NCBI GenBank assembly: GCA_037176845.1
Contig: JAYKXP010000062.1
Span: 124,001 to 188,000 of the forward strand
DNA length: 64,000 nt
Direction: 5' to 3'
Origin: Paramarasmius palmivorus
Lineage: Eukaryota; Basidiomycota; Agaricomycetes; Agaricales; Marasmiaceae
Shown here: piece by piece, positions 43,460-53,161 of the stretch
How positions within the stretch are numbered: the stretch's first letter is position 1
How the letters are laid out: each line of letters starts with the position of its first letter
Position numbers and translations under genes: made by a program
Notes under the pieces: generated by a model
The model's database searches: none
What the model was told of the DNA's origin: nothing
What the model saw: the letters and a program-made list of their open reading frames with translations, nothing else

Positions 43460-43800
43460 GTTCTTAAACCTAAAGTCTAAACTTTTGAGTTACCTGCTGC
43501 GGACTGTGCCCAATCAGCACACGGGGTCCTGTAAACACGGCTAGAATTTGACGGGCAAGGCTCATATCATGCATTCTAATATTGTGTACGTAGCGCTGAA
43601 TGGTGCTTACACGAAATCGAACTTACTGCTAGTACCATGTTATCCGATTGCCGAATATAGAATTATTAGCGCCGATGAGACGCTCACAGCTAGGGGGTTT
43701 GAATCCCGATTCCTCAGCTCAAACGTTCAAAGTCCACCATCAGGAACCTGAGAGGTCAGCCGACCCCAAACCACGACCTACCCTTGGATTATGCCTCTTC
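43460..43800 (+). repeat. Duplicated block, copy 2 (partner at 39530-39860)
   Basis: See copy 1. The minus-strand end at 43700-43760 (CCTGATGGTGGACTTTGAAC) resembles the 3' end of peptide genes C and D, so the block probably spread with a peptide gene that has since decayed. Confidence 0.7.
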
Positions 43801-44235
43801 GCATTAATCGTATTTTCGGTTGGTCACCAGTGGCTGCTGTAACCAAGGTCCGAAATCCCCAAATTTAGACTCTAGAGCGAATATGAACAAACGAAAACGT
43901 GACGAGCTGCTATTACTGTTTACATCTCATCGACAAGATCATTCAGCCAGCATCCGCGAACTTGTGGATCATACACTCACTCAAGAATTTGATGCGGTTT
44001 CTAAATTCTTCCGTGTGGTACTTCTCTTCCAAAGTCCCCAGTTTGAACTCTGAATTCAAGATGAAAACCTTGGCTATGGGTTTGCATTCCTAAATGTACG
44101 CTTTAGTGCTCTCGTATGTATCATGATGATCAAAGGCGATCGCATCAAGCAAAACAATCGTTATGACATTTAAATTTATCCATTCCCCATCTCCCTAAAC
44201 CTCCCCCGACGACCAAAGAACGCTCTGACTCTAAA
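43801..44235. other. Intergenic
   Basis: Small ORFs only (for example 43883-44053, MNKRKRDELLLLFTSHR...), without splice or family support. Confidence 0.35.
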
Positions 44236-44482
44236 TTAACGCTCCGAGTCCGGAATTGAAACCCCAACAATACAGTGTGATCCACGACAAGATATACACC
44301 CTCTTCCATCACTACCGCATGGGTTGGGAGTGCGCTTCTGGGGCTACGATATGCTCGTCGTTAATATGCTACGCACTTGATTCTCGGAGGAATGAATCTA
44401 CCTCTTTGAAGTTGGGGCTTGAAGGTACTGCTGATGACAGCACAAGTGGAAGGATGAAAATGATGGGACTGAGGAAATGCAT
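44236..44482 (-). CDS. Secreted cysteine-rich peptide precursor E
   Basis: Two exons, 44402-44482 and 44236-44343, around a 58-nt GTAGAT..TCGTAG intron, give 62 aa. MHFLSPIIFILPLVLSSAVP is a signal peptide. Then SSPNFKE, PQKR (Kex2-type site), two dipeptides TP-NP, and C-GSDGRG-C-IS-C-RGSH-C with an IVGVSIPDSER tail that clearly matches the VVGIKV.DGER tail of C and D. Unlike the others it lacks the micro-exon and has the shortest dipeptide run. It is the most diverged member and shows that the family is not just a recent duplicate pair. Confidence 0.75.
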
Positions 44483-46684
44483 TTATGAAGTTGTTTCTGA
44501 CCTTTTGGGCTTTATATATAGATTTCCGAATTCTCAGGTTCTCGCGATGATGCTGTATAATCATGATTGATAGATAGATCTGAAGCTTGATGTGAACCAG
44601 TGCCATTACCAAAACAACACGGGGGATAATACAAAAATTTAACCATCCTGGCCGGGAAGGAATTTGAAATGGTCGGACTCGGACTCGGACTCGCGCGCGC
44701 CAACTACCAAGTGTGTTGAAAATGAGCAAGATCCCCTTGGACAAGGTCGTGCACTGATGATCAAGAAACGGGATGTTCAAGTTTGAGTTTAATTTTAGGT
44801 CTGATATCTGAGTTCCGAGCGGCATCAGGGTTCTTCGCTTAGTGTATATTCTGTCAAGGTCACAAGTCCCGGCAATAGAATTTAGAAACACGCATCTTTG
44901 ATATTGACGGGAATCTTGTTATTGGAGAAGGTCGCAAGTATTTTGCTGTGGAAGTCTGAATTGGATTGCGTATGGTTTTTAATAGGGATAGGGAGTTGGA
45001 TAAGAAGTTGTGGATGATGGCTTAGTTCGGACTAGACTCGGGAGTATGTTTTTGTTTTGTTTGTCGTTAGTTGTGGGGACGTGTTTTTTTGAGTAAACGC
45101 GTTCACGGGAAATCGAAATCGAGCCGATGAGACCAGGTAGCTTGATTCCCAATCCCGGGCCTCAGCTCAACGTCTAAAGTCCACCTTGATTTCAATAACA
45201 CGATGCAGGCAAGCACTTGTTTAGGTTTTAGCCCTCGTTCCTGAAGCACAAACGCCACGGCCTTCTTCGCATTACCGTATTTTGGCTACCCGAAATCAGA
45301 AATCAGAAAACGACACCTGACAAGTTTGATGCGTTTCCTTCGCGTGATGAGGGATGTAGGAAGTTGTGGGTTGTAACTCTTTCCTCCGAGTCCGAGTCTG
45401 CGTGGGATACGACCAACGTGGTTTTTGTTCGTCGTTCTTTTTTGTCGAGCCTCCCAAATCCCGCGCCTAGATGGCGAATTTCCGCGCGGTGCTGATGAAA
45501 CCATAAACTAAACCAAATCCCTAGGACTCTTTGAGTGAATTTGATACCCACAGAATCCAGAAACACCCTGCACCAAAAAGACAGGGTATGCGAGCGGGCC
45601 GGCATGAGATTGGGAACGATACATGGTTTGGAGTTGGAAGGTTGGGTGTTCAAGGAGGCGGGGGTGTGGAGGGGGTGCGATGTGAAGCGCAAGGGAACCA
45701 GAAGGAAGAACGTGGACGGGGGCGGTGTTTGAAAAGCGAGGTTAGTTAGTTGGGAAGGAGAGATTATTTCTATCATGGAAGGCGGGAATTGGAGGCGTGG
45801 AAGTGGAGGGACGAAAAAAAAGAAAAATGTTCGACGTACCAGTTCGAATAAGCTCTTCCTTCCTGCGCTTTAACGACCTACTCGGTGTTTGACATACCCA
45901 TACTATAATGGACGTGGCTATGGAACCCAGGTGCGTGAGGTGGAAGGTGGGTGTGCGTTGATTTGGGTGAAGGAGTGCGTGAGAGAGGGTGCGTTTGCGG
46001 CGAAACGGGAAGGGGTGAGTGGAAGAAAACGGAGGAAACGAGGTGTTTGGGAGTTCGATTTCTGATTGTACAGCCGGTAGACGAACTTCAACGGGAACCG
46101 TCGTCGGTGTATTGAAAAAGGTATTGCCGGAGATTTGGGTAGAAAGCTGAAGCTGAAGGTTTGTTGTCGAAGGGCCTGGGTGTGGGAGAGTGAAAGGACG
46201 AAGTGGGCGGGGAGCGAGTGATATCGATAAAAGCCTGAGATGGAACGATAGCTGCTGTTCATATCAGTAAACTGGCGACTCACCTGGGGAAATAGGCCGT
46301 ACTTGGTGAATACAACCGTGGACCTAGTGCGAGAACGTTAATTGGCAGGCGCTGGGTACACGAGATGTTGTGTTTAGGGTACAGTGTGACTCGAAATCGG
46401 AGCATCGGTGTGTAATGTGTTTGAGATTGAACCTGGACATGAAGAATACCAACGCATGCGACGGAGCGAGTGTGCGGTGAGGTATCTAAGCGGTAGGCGT
46501 AGAGGGATTTGATTTTTGAGGGACGTGAACTGAGAGGTTGACGCGAAGGGAGAGAGAGTTTGTGTGTGGAGAGTGCTTCGGGTTGGGTGTTGAGTGGAAG
46601 AGAGAAAGATGACCTGTGGAAGGGAATGGATGACGTGGCGTGTCGAAAAAGATCAGGAGGTGCGATGTTGTACGTAGAGGAACA
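44483..46684. other. Intergenic, with a peptide-gene relic near 45.12-45.25 kb
   Basis: On the minus strand 45165-45220 reads AAGTGCTTGCCTGCATCGTG ... AAATCAAGG ... GACGTTGAG, a degraded form of the 3' exon of peptide genes C and D with an internal deletion, next to the shared downstream block. The long ORFs at 44361-44891, 45303-45776 and 45918-46283 have no splice or family support and are treated as chance. Confidence 0.4.
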
Positions 46685-46776
46685 GGTGCTATAGTGTAGT
46701 GGTTATCACTCGGGATTTTGATTCTAGTATTTGTAGGACTATTCCCGAAACCCAGGTTCGAACCCTGGTAGCACCT
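46685..46776 (+). tRNA. tRNA-Gln(UUG): tRNA-Gln (anticodon UUG) with an intron
   Basis: Acceptor stem GGTGCTA pairs with TAGCACC. The D-arm is TAGTGTAGTGGTTATCAC. The anticodon stem CGGGA pairs with TCCCG with TTTTGA in the loop, giving UUG at 34-36. An intron of about 20 nt follows position 37 (TTCTAGTATTTGTAGGACTA). The T-arm is CCAGG-TTCGAAC-CCTGG. The spliced length is about 72 nt. This is the canonical intron position for eukaryotic nuclear tRNAs. Confidence 0.9.
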
Positions 46777-48200
46777 TTAAAAAAGGAGCGTCGCACTTTT
46801 GTTGAACAGAGTATGTAAGCAGCCCTTCCTTTCTCCTTCTCTTTCACCACACGCCCGAGATGCCATATCCCAGACGTACCTCAAGCAAACGACTATTATT
46901 TCGCCAACCACGACACCGCTTCTCTTTTCATACACTGGGTGGAGATGATGATGGGTTAGAGCTGGAAGGCAGACGACGAAGACGGGCTTTTTTTTTGCAC
47001 CGCAGTCGACACCGCACGCCAAAGAAGATTATCCTCTCCCTGCGTCGTTGGGTTGGGACGGTTCGACATCTCCCTTCCGACGACTACTCGACTCTACCTC
47101 GAATGAAGAACACCACGCATCAGACGCGGCCTCACGCATCCCACTACGTCCTTTGATCGATCCCTCTCGATATCTGTCGCACCTTCGTTTTCCTGCCTAC
47201 ACGACGTCGACACCATAGCTCTTTTCGTACAACCAACACCCAACGCTCTTAGTTCGTTCATACCGCCGTGCGTTTGGGTTTTGGGTTTGGGTGAAGATGC
47301 CGATGATGGGTTGGGTCGGAAAGAGATGACGATCTACACTCTTCCTGCACCAAAAACCAGGACTCGACTCTACCATACTTCCTCTGCACCCGAGAAGACT
47401 ACCTGGGTTGTTTCAGGCCGTACTTGGGTTAGGTTGGTGGAAAGAGACGATGAACGGCAGGACTCTGAGCTCTACCCCTTCAACACCACCATACACCGCT
47501 TGCCTTTACCCTTACACTTCACCTCCCCTTCATCTCATTTGTTCGTGGTCCGCACAACCCAAACCACCGAAAATCCGAACTTGGCTTTCCTCCCTTCCTC
47601 GGGTCCGTATCGTTGGATTCGGGCAGCGTGAAGAGAGAAGAGAGAATAACCTCCTTTCTACCTTTGGTTTGAGGTCTAGGCGTCCTCATCGTTGGTTTTG
47701 GGGAGATGTCGAGGGGGAGTGGGGTGTTGGGTGTCGGAGGAGGGGGTGGTGCGGGGGAATCGGAAGTCGGACTAGCGAGGTAGGGGGCAGTGGGTTCAAA
47801 GGCAAGAAAAGGGAAGGGAAGGGGCGAAGGGAGGAATCGTTAGTCTGGTCTGGATTACGGACATTTTCGTTGCAAGAGTACGAAGCTGAAGCACAGACGA
47901 AGATCAAACACGCGGCTTGGGGGCCAGAGTCGGTTCGTAATCTCGTTTTCAGGCCTCAGATTTTCATGGGGGGATTTTTAGCGCTATATTTTGGTGTTGG
48001 TGTAGAGTAGGGCTGTTTTAGTTCGCACACAAAAACGAAAAAACGTCACTGGAGGTATCTTCAAGCGTCCCAAAACAAGAAAACGAAAAAGGAAAGACAC
48101 CACCTGGCCCCGGGGGTTTTTGTATCTCGATAAAGGGCGGTTTTGTTTTGTTTCGTTTTCGATGGTACTCGGAGGGTTGGGTGACGAGGACGACCTCCGT
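46777..48200. other. Intergenic, low-complexity flanks of the tRNA
   Basis: Several overlapping ORFs of 70-200 codons in both strands with Ser/Pro/Arg or Gly/Arg-biased composition and no splice structure or homology to other genes here. I see no gene. Confidence 0.4.
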
Positions 48201-49850
48201 TTTAGCCTTTTCAGGGAAGGAATTTGAATCTTGATGCGTGGGAGCAGAGTTTGAATGAACGACGAGCCACGCGAGAGTATTCCGAGTCAGGATCAGACTG
48301 CGATTACTTTCTTGCTCGGACGTTATCGCGTTTCTTTACCTCGGATGGAGGAGTGCGGCGTGAGAATATTCCGAGTCCTTGTCCATTCATGAACTTGAAC
48401 GGGGTGGCAACTTCCACCTCCACCTCCACCGGGCAAGGTCACTCGATCGAAATTCAAGTTCGCTCTGAATTGGTGCGTCAACGCGTCAACCGCAGGCTGG
48501 AAGTTCAAAGGTAGTCCTCCATGAACGAAGACGTGGTGTGTAGACAAAGAATAACCATACGCCAGTGGTGAAGTCTCCGCGCGCCGAGTTTTCAGATTCG
48601 TCTTCGTCTTCGTTGGTCGACGGAGATCAAGCTGCACTTTTTGATTGCAATATTCATATTCATCTCGACCTCTAAATGATATACATACAAATAATCCTTC
48701 ATTGATATTACTCCTCGACTCGGGACTCGGCCATCAAGCCACGCGAGAGTATCGTATCTTGGTCGCCGATTTGAATCGACGCACGCTTTCTTTCTCTCGT
48801 TGCCAACTTGCCATCTCTTCCCACTGCCAGACAAACATTTCTGGAGGGGATACGAGCACACGGAAAGATTGGGACCAGCCTGAGGTATGGTTTCAATTTG
48901 GGCTTGATTCTTATTTCTTGTTACCTAGTTTAAGATGAAGGGATTCGAGAATTTCGTTTGGCGATCCTTTGCGGTCACGGTGCGGCGGAGAGAGCGGGGA
49001 AACAGAGGCAATGGAGGTGAGTGTGTTCTTTCTCAGGGTTCTAACTGTTAATGACCATTTTGCCTACCAACAGGATTTCGAACTATCAAGTCAGGGTTGG
49101 GCCTACACTTTGGCCACGCGAGAGTAATTTTGAATCGGCCCGGGGGCATGATCAGACTGCGATTATTTTCTTGCTCTCCAGGGCTGATTCCAAGTGTTGG
49201 TTCTCGCGTTTCTTTACCTCGGATCAAGCACTGGCGGGAGTGCGGCGTGAGATTATTCCTTGTCCATTCAACAGGGTGGCAACTTGAAAAATTCACTATT
49301 CACTGGCAGCACACCTTCACCTTCTCTGACTCGCTTGCAGCCCACTCGATCGAAACAATCTAGTCAATTTCAAGTTGGAGACGCTCTGACTCTGAAGCCG
49401 GGGATGAGTTGGATGAGCTTGAAGCCTAAGGCAGATGAACGTTTACTGTCCCACTCGCGGAGGAAAGGATCGATGCGTCAACCGTGACCTGGGCTGCGAT
49501 TCTCATCTGGAAGTTCATATCATCGATCACAGGTCAAGCCTCGCCCGGCGGTTCATAAATAATGAGCTCGTCCGAGTCAATCTAGTTCCATTTCCTCCCT
49601 GCTTCAAGTTCGTAGTCGGCTTGGCGAAGAGGCGGTATGTAGACAAAAAAATAACCGCTGCTTCGAGTTGTGGTGAAGTCTCCCGTCAGATTCGTCTTCG
49701 TGTATCGATTCGGTGGCGGGACCTGGTCGACGGAGATCAAAGCACCGTGACGCTATACTTGTTTATTGCGATATTCATGCACATTCCTCTTCACGAATCA
49801 CAACGCCGACCTTGAAATAATATATGTACAATCAATCCCGGAGTTACTGC
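48201..49850. pseudogene. Two decayed tandem copies of the GGNF-like gene and beta-rich gene unit
   Basis: The sequence GCCACGCGAGAGTAT... recurs at 48268, 48734, 49117 and 49860. The unit 48734-48900 matches the 5' end of the gene at 49981 (CAGACAAACATTTCTGGAGG), and 48950-49095 matches its exon 2-3 junction (GGCAATGGAGGTGAGTGT...). At 48650-48720 and 49795-49850, fragments match the 3' end of the minus-strand beta-rich gene at 51942. Stops and gaps interrupt all of them, so these are eroded tandem units upstream of the surviving third unit. Confidence 0.6.
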
Positions 49851-49980
49851 GGTCGTCAAGCCACGCGAGAGTATCTTGGTCGCCGATTTGAACAGCGCTA
49901 ATGCTGATAAAGATCCTGAGACTGCGATTCGTGGGCACGTAGCGTGCACGTTGTATGCACGCTTTCTTTCTCTCGTTGTC

Positions 49981-51618
49981 ATGTCCATCCACGGCTCTTC
50001 CCAGACAAACATTTCGGGAGGGAATCTGGCGGCTGTCGCAGGGGATCAGCATATAACTCATTATCATGTACGAGCAGGCAACGTGATACAATGTCCGCAT
50101 GGAAATTCGATACAAGATTGCCACAGCGCTTGGGACCAGGTATGTTTTGAGCTTGATTCTTATCACCTAGTTTCACTGAAATATATGCTACAGTATCAGG
50201 AGTTTACAATGAAAGATATCTATGTCGAGAAGAAGCTGGCCGAAGCTCGGGCTGTGAAAGGATTGGATGCCCATCGAGAATTTCATTTGGCTATCTTTCG
50301 CGGTGGAGAGAGCGGGGAAAAGTACTTATTTGTTCAATATCGCGGTCCTGAGGCAATGGAGGTGAGTGTATTCTTCCTCAAGGCTCAGAAATATATCTTT
50401 TGATGACCATTCTATACTTTTTCAAATTACTGGTATAGGCCTACCGACAGGATTTTGAGAATTTCTCCACTATCAAGTGCGGGATGACTTTCACACGCAA
50501 ATTTATGCTGAACTTGACATGAATACTTTTTACTATTCAGGGACCCTGAACGTCTTCAGCTTTTTGGCTACAATAGTTGGAAAGAGTTGCCATCATTGAT
50601 TTTCTACAACCGTGAGACGCACTTGAAGAATCCAAGTGACCATGCTAATACCACTTCAAACGCTCTTCAGCGTGTCTCTTGGACTCTTGCCAAAGGAGAT
50701 TTTCGCCTAGTCTTCTCGACCAGGACCCCGAAGTATTGGAGCCGCACGCTCAGCATAATAGCCCAAAGGTTTTGACCTCTACCTTGGATGATTCAACAGG
50801 TTCTTGCTCGACACAACCTCAGGAGGAACTTTGGATGGGCAAGGCCGTTGGTATTACGAAGGCAGGTTCGGATTACTCGTCCGATGATATGAACTTCCAA
50901 GTAGGGCAGACCATTGGCATCACGAAAAAGAAGAAGAAATCCAAGATGCATGAGTGCGAGATATGTCATAAATTGTTTCCCCGGTGAGTGTCCCTGTTCC
51001 TGCCTTATTCATTAGCTTATACCAACTTTCTCAAGTCCAAGTGGGCTCAGGACGCATATGAACACACACAACAATGTCAAGCGTATGTGAACCATTTTCT
51101 CCTTGCTATAAGACATTCTCACAATGCCATTCGTAGCATTCGTGTGTATCTTTCCGGGATGTAACAGATCCTTCACGGTTCGCTCCAACGCTAAACGGCA
51201 CCTTCGTACCCATGGTGTCCTACCAGAAACGCTTGTCCCTCCTAGCCTTGAATATATGGTGAACTTTGGTGCTCCCATGGTCCCCGACTCGCAAGGGCAA
51301 CAATTCAGCACACTTCCGCCAAAGCTGAAATGGATGCCGACCAGTCTTCTTGACAGAAACAACTTGATCAATTTGGACCCGGTCTCTGAAGACGGAGAAG
51401 ACTTTGACTCAGAGTTGGACGAGCTTGAAGATGATCCGGCAAGTCAAAGTTGCACCCAGGCGGTCAATGTCCCGCTCCTGGCGGTGGCTCCAGCGCATGT
51501 CGAGGATAGGATTGGTGTGGATTGGTGTGGAGACCGGAATTCTTATCCTGAACACGGACCTTACCCATACTATCCAACACAGGTCAAGCGTGCTCCTGGC
51601 TGCCCTGTTCATTACTAA
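49981..51618 (+). CDS. Chimeric protein: GGNF N-terminal domain fused to two C2H2 zinc fingers
   Basis: Exons 49981-50139, 50194-50361, 50439-50476, 50541-50611, 50671-50983, 51036-51082 and 51137-51618. The first four encode the GGNF start (MSIHGSSQTNISGGNLAAVA), YQEFTMKDIYVEKKLAEAR, YRQDFENFSTIK and LQLFGYNSWKELPSLIFYN. Instead of the usual continuation, exon 5 is a Ser/Gln linker with a Lys-rich run, then CEICHKLFPR, joined over two introns to PSGLRTHMNTHNN and CIFPGCNRSFTVRSNAKRHL. These are two classical C2H2 fingers (C-x2-C..H-x3-H and C-x4-C..H-x4-H). An acidic region ends the protein. The fingers imply DNA binding in the nucleus; the N-terminal part may bring a regulatory or oligomerising input. 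Confidence 0.7.
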
Positions 51619-51941
51619 CGAGCTCGTCAACTTTCTAGTTCCATTTTCTCCCCGGACCTTCATATTCTTTGCTTCGTAGTCTTATGGCAATCGGTTAGGC
51701 GACACATGAACGAAGAGGTGGACAAAAAAATAGCCACAATAGCCACCATTCAATAAGCGCCTTAGGCGCTTCAAGTTGTGATGAATCATGATTTCACTAT
51801 CTCCTGAGTCCTCGGGGCTTTTTAGGGGCTTTTTAGATCACATATTTGTGTGTCGATTCGGTGGCGGGACCTTGTTTATTACTAGCACTATATCGACGAA
51901 GATCAAGCACGGTACACTTCATGCACATTACTCTTCACGAA

Positions 51942-52472
51942 TCACAACCCCGACCTCCAAATAATATATAAATAATCCCCTCCTCTGCCTTCGTTGATAT
52001 TACTCGTAATACCATCCCATCCCGAAGGCGGATATTGGGTACTAGCTCCACTTCGCAATAATTTCGCTTCGATAACTTTATCTGGGTTATGTGGATCTTG
52101 CATGGGGATTACATATCGATAATCACCACCTGCACCCCAAGCGATATCGTCTCTGTCGTAGTCACGTTCGCTTTGGATGACGATTTTGAAGGAGGTGGCG
52201 GCGACGGAAGGGTCGTCGGTGCACATGGGGACGAGGAAGACGTATCTGAGGCCCGGGGAAGGTGAGATGGAATGCGAGAAAAGGAAGAAGGGAGAAAGGA
52301 GACGTACTTGCCACCGAAACCGTGGTTGATATCGTCGCAGCCACCGTTGATGTCGGTTATAGCGTTCGAAGGCTCTTTGGAGGCTTCTTCGGCGTAGACG
52401 ACCTAGTAGGAGACAACGGTGGGCGTGTAGAGATGATAGTCTTACCTGGAAATCGTAGATGTATCTGGACAT
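51942..52472 (-). CDS. Small beta-rich DIN-G-GG protein, copy 4
   Basis: Exons 52446-52472, 52308-52402 and 51942-52245. Starts MSRYIYDFQ, VVYAEEASKEPSNAITDING, then DDINHGFGGKYVFLVPMCT, TSFKIVIQSERDYDRDD, GAGGDYRYVIPMQDPHNP and SNINEGRGGDYLYIIWRSGL. The second exon is 95 nt as in copies 2 and 3. Both repeats keep the double glycine, so this is the best-preserved copy. It is convergent with the chimeric zinc-finger gene, and eroded pieces of the same pair occur upstream. A TATA element lies at 52514-52523 on the minus strand. Probable cytosolic beta-prism-like protein, ligand unknown. Confidence 0.7.
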   Translation of the reverse strand: MSRYIYDFQVRLSSLHAHRCLLLGRLRRRSLQRAFERYNRHQRWLRRYQPRFRWQVRLLSPFFLFSHSISPSPGLRYVFLVPMCTDDPSVAATSFKIVIQSERDYDRDDIAWGAGGDYRYVIPMQDPHNPDKVIEAKLLRSGASTQYPPSGWDGITSNINEGRGGDYLYIIWRSGL

Positions 52473-53161
52473 TGCGATAGAGGTGATGGATTGGACGAGA
52501 AGGGAATGTTCGTGTTTTTATACCTGTTCAGGGACTCGGGGGTACCGAAATGCTTTTAGCTTACACGTAAAAAGACACTATTCATGTGCCGTCAAAGTCG
52601 GAGCGAAGCGCAAAAATTTACATTTCCGAGACGTTTGTAGTGCGGAGACGAGGATATTCCTGACAGAAGTTTTAATATCACGAAATTGTTATTGTATCAT
52701 AGAGGTCACCTTGTGCAAACGTAGGGTACAAAGTCCAGTGGTTTGTGGCGTTTCTCGGACGCGCACAATGTCCAACCGAGATGAAGGGAGTTGGGGCGGA
52801 TTTTGTGGTTAAAGGTGCTGTGGCGCGTGGTTCTAGAAGGAAAAGAGCGTTTCTGGAGTAGCAGCAGTGATCACTTGATTGTGTCCCGAGGTACCTGAAT
52901 AACCTTGGTATAGGACGCGAGGTGTGGTCAAAGTTATTTGTGAGCGCGAGACGCTCCTTTTGAGATGCTGAAATCATGCCGTCTGCTGCTTTGAGATGCG
53001 CACCTCAAACATGAACCTTTTGGGACAAGGGGTCCGTACCTATTCCGTGACCTTCTGCATCATTAAAAACATGGTGCAAAATTGACATTTACCAAATACG
53101 CTGGCATCTATGGGTTCGCAATTGACAGCAAATATTTGACATACACCTTGTATATAGTGCT
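52473..53161. other. Intergenic
   Basis: Promoter side of beta-rich copy 4 and 3' flank of the reductase gene. No further gene seen. Confidence 0.4.
52514..52523 (-). promoter_or_regulatory. TATA box of beta-rich copy 4
   Basis: Minus-strand GTATAAAAAC about 45 nt upstream of the ATG at 52472. Confidence 0.45.

Noticed and set aside
36794..44482. Basidiomycete lipopeptide mating pheromones
   Set aside because: The precursors have signal peptides and internal cysteines, lack a C-terminal CaaX motif, and no pheromone receptor is nearby.
44361..44891. 176-codon minus-strand ORF
   Set aside because: It overlaps peptide gene E in a different frame, while the spliced E product has a signal peptide and a family cysteine pattern.
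45303..45776. 157-codon minus-strand ORF
   Set aside because: Overlaps equally long ORFs on the other strand; composition is Ser/Pro/Arg-biased, there is no splice structure and nothing in this window resembles it.
46860..48010. Long ORFs flanking the tRNA
   Set aside because: Low-complexity, open on both strands and without splice or family support.
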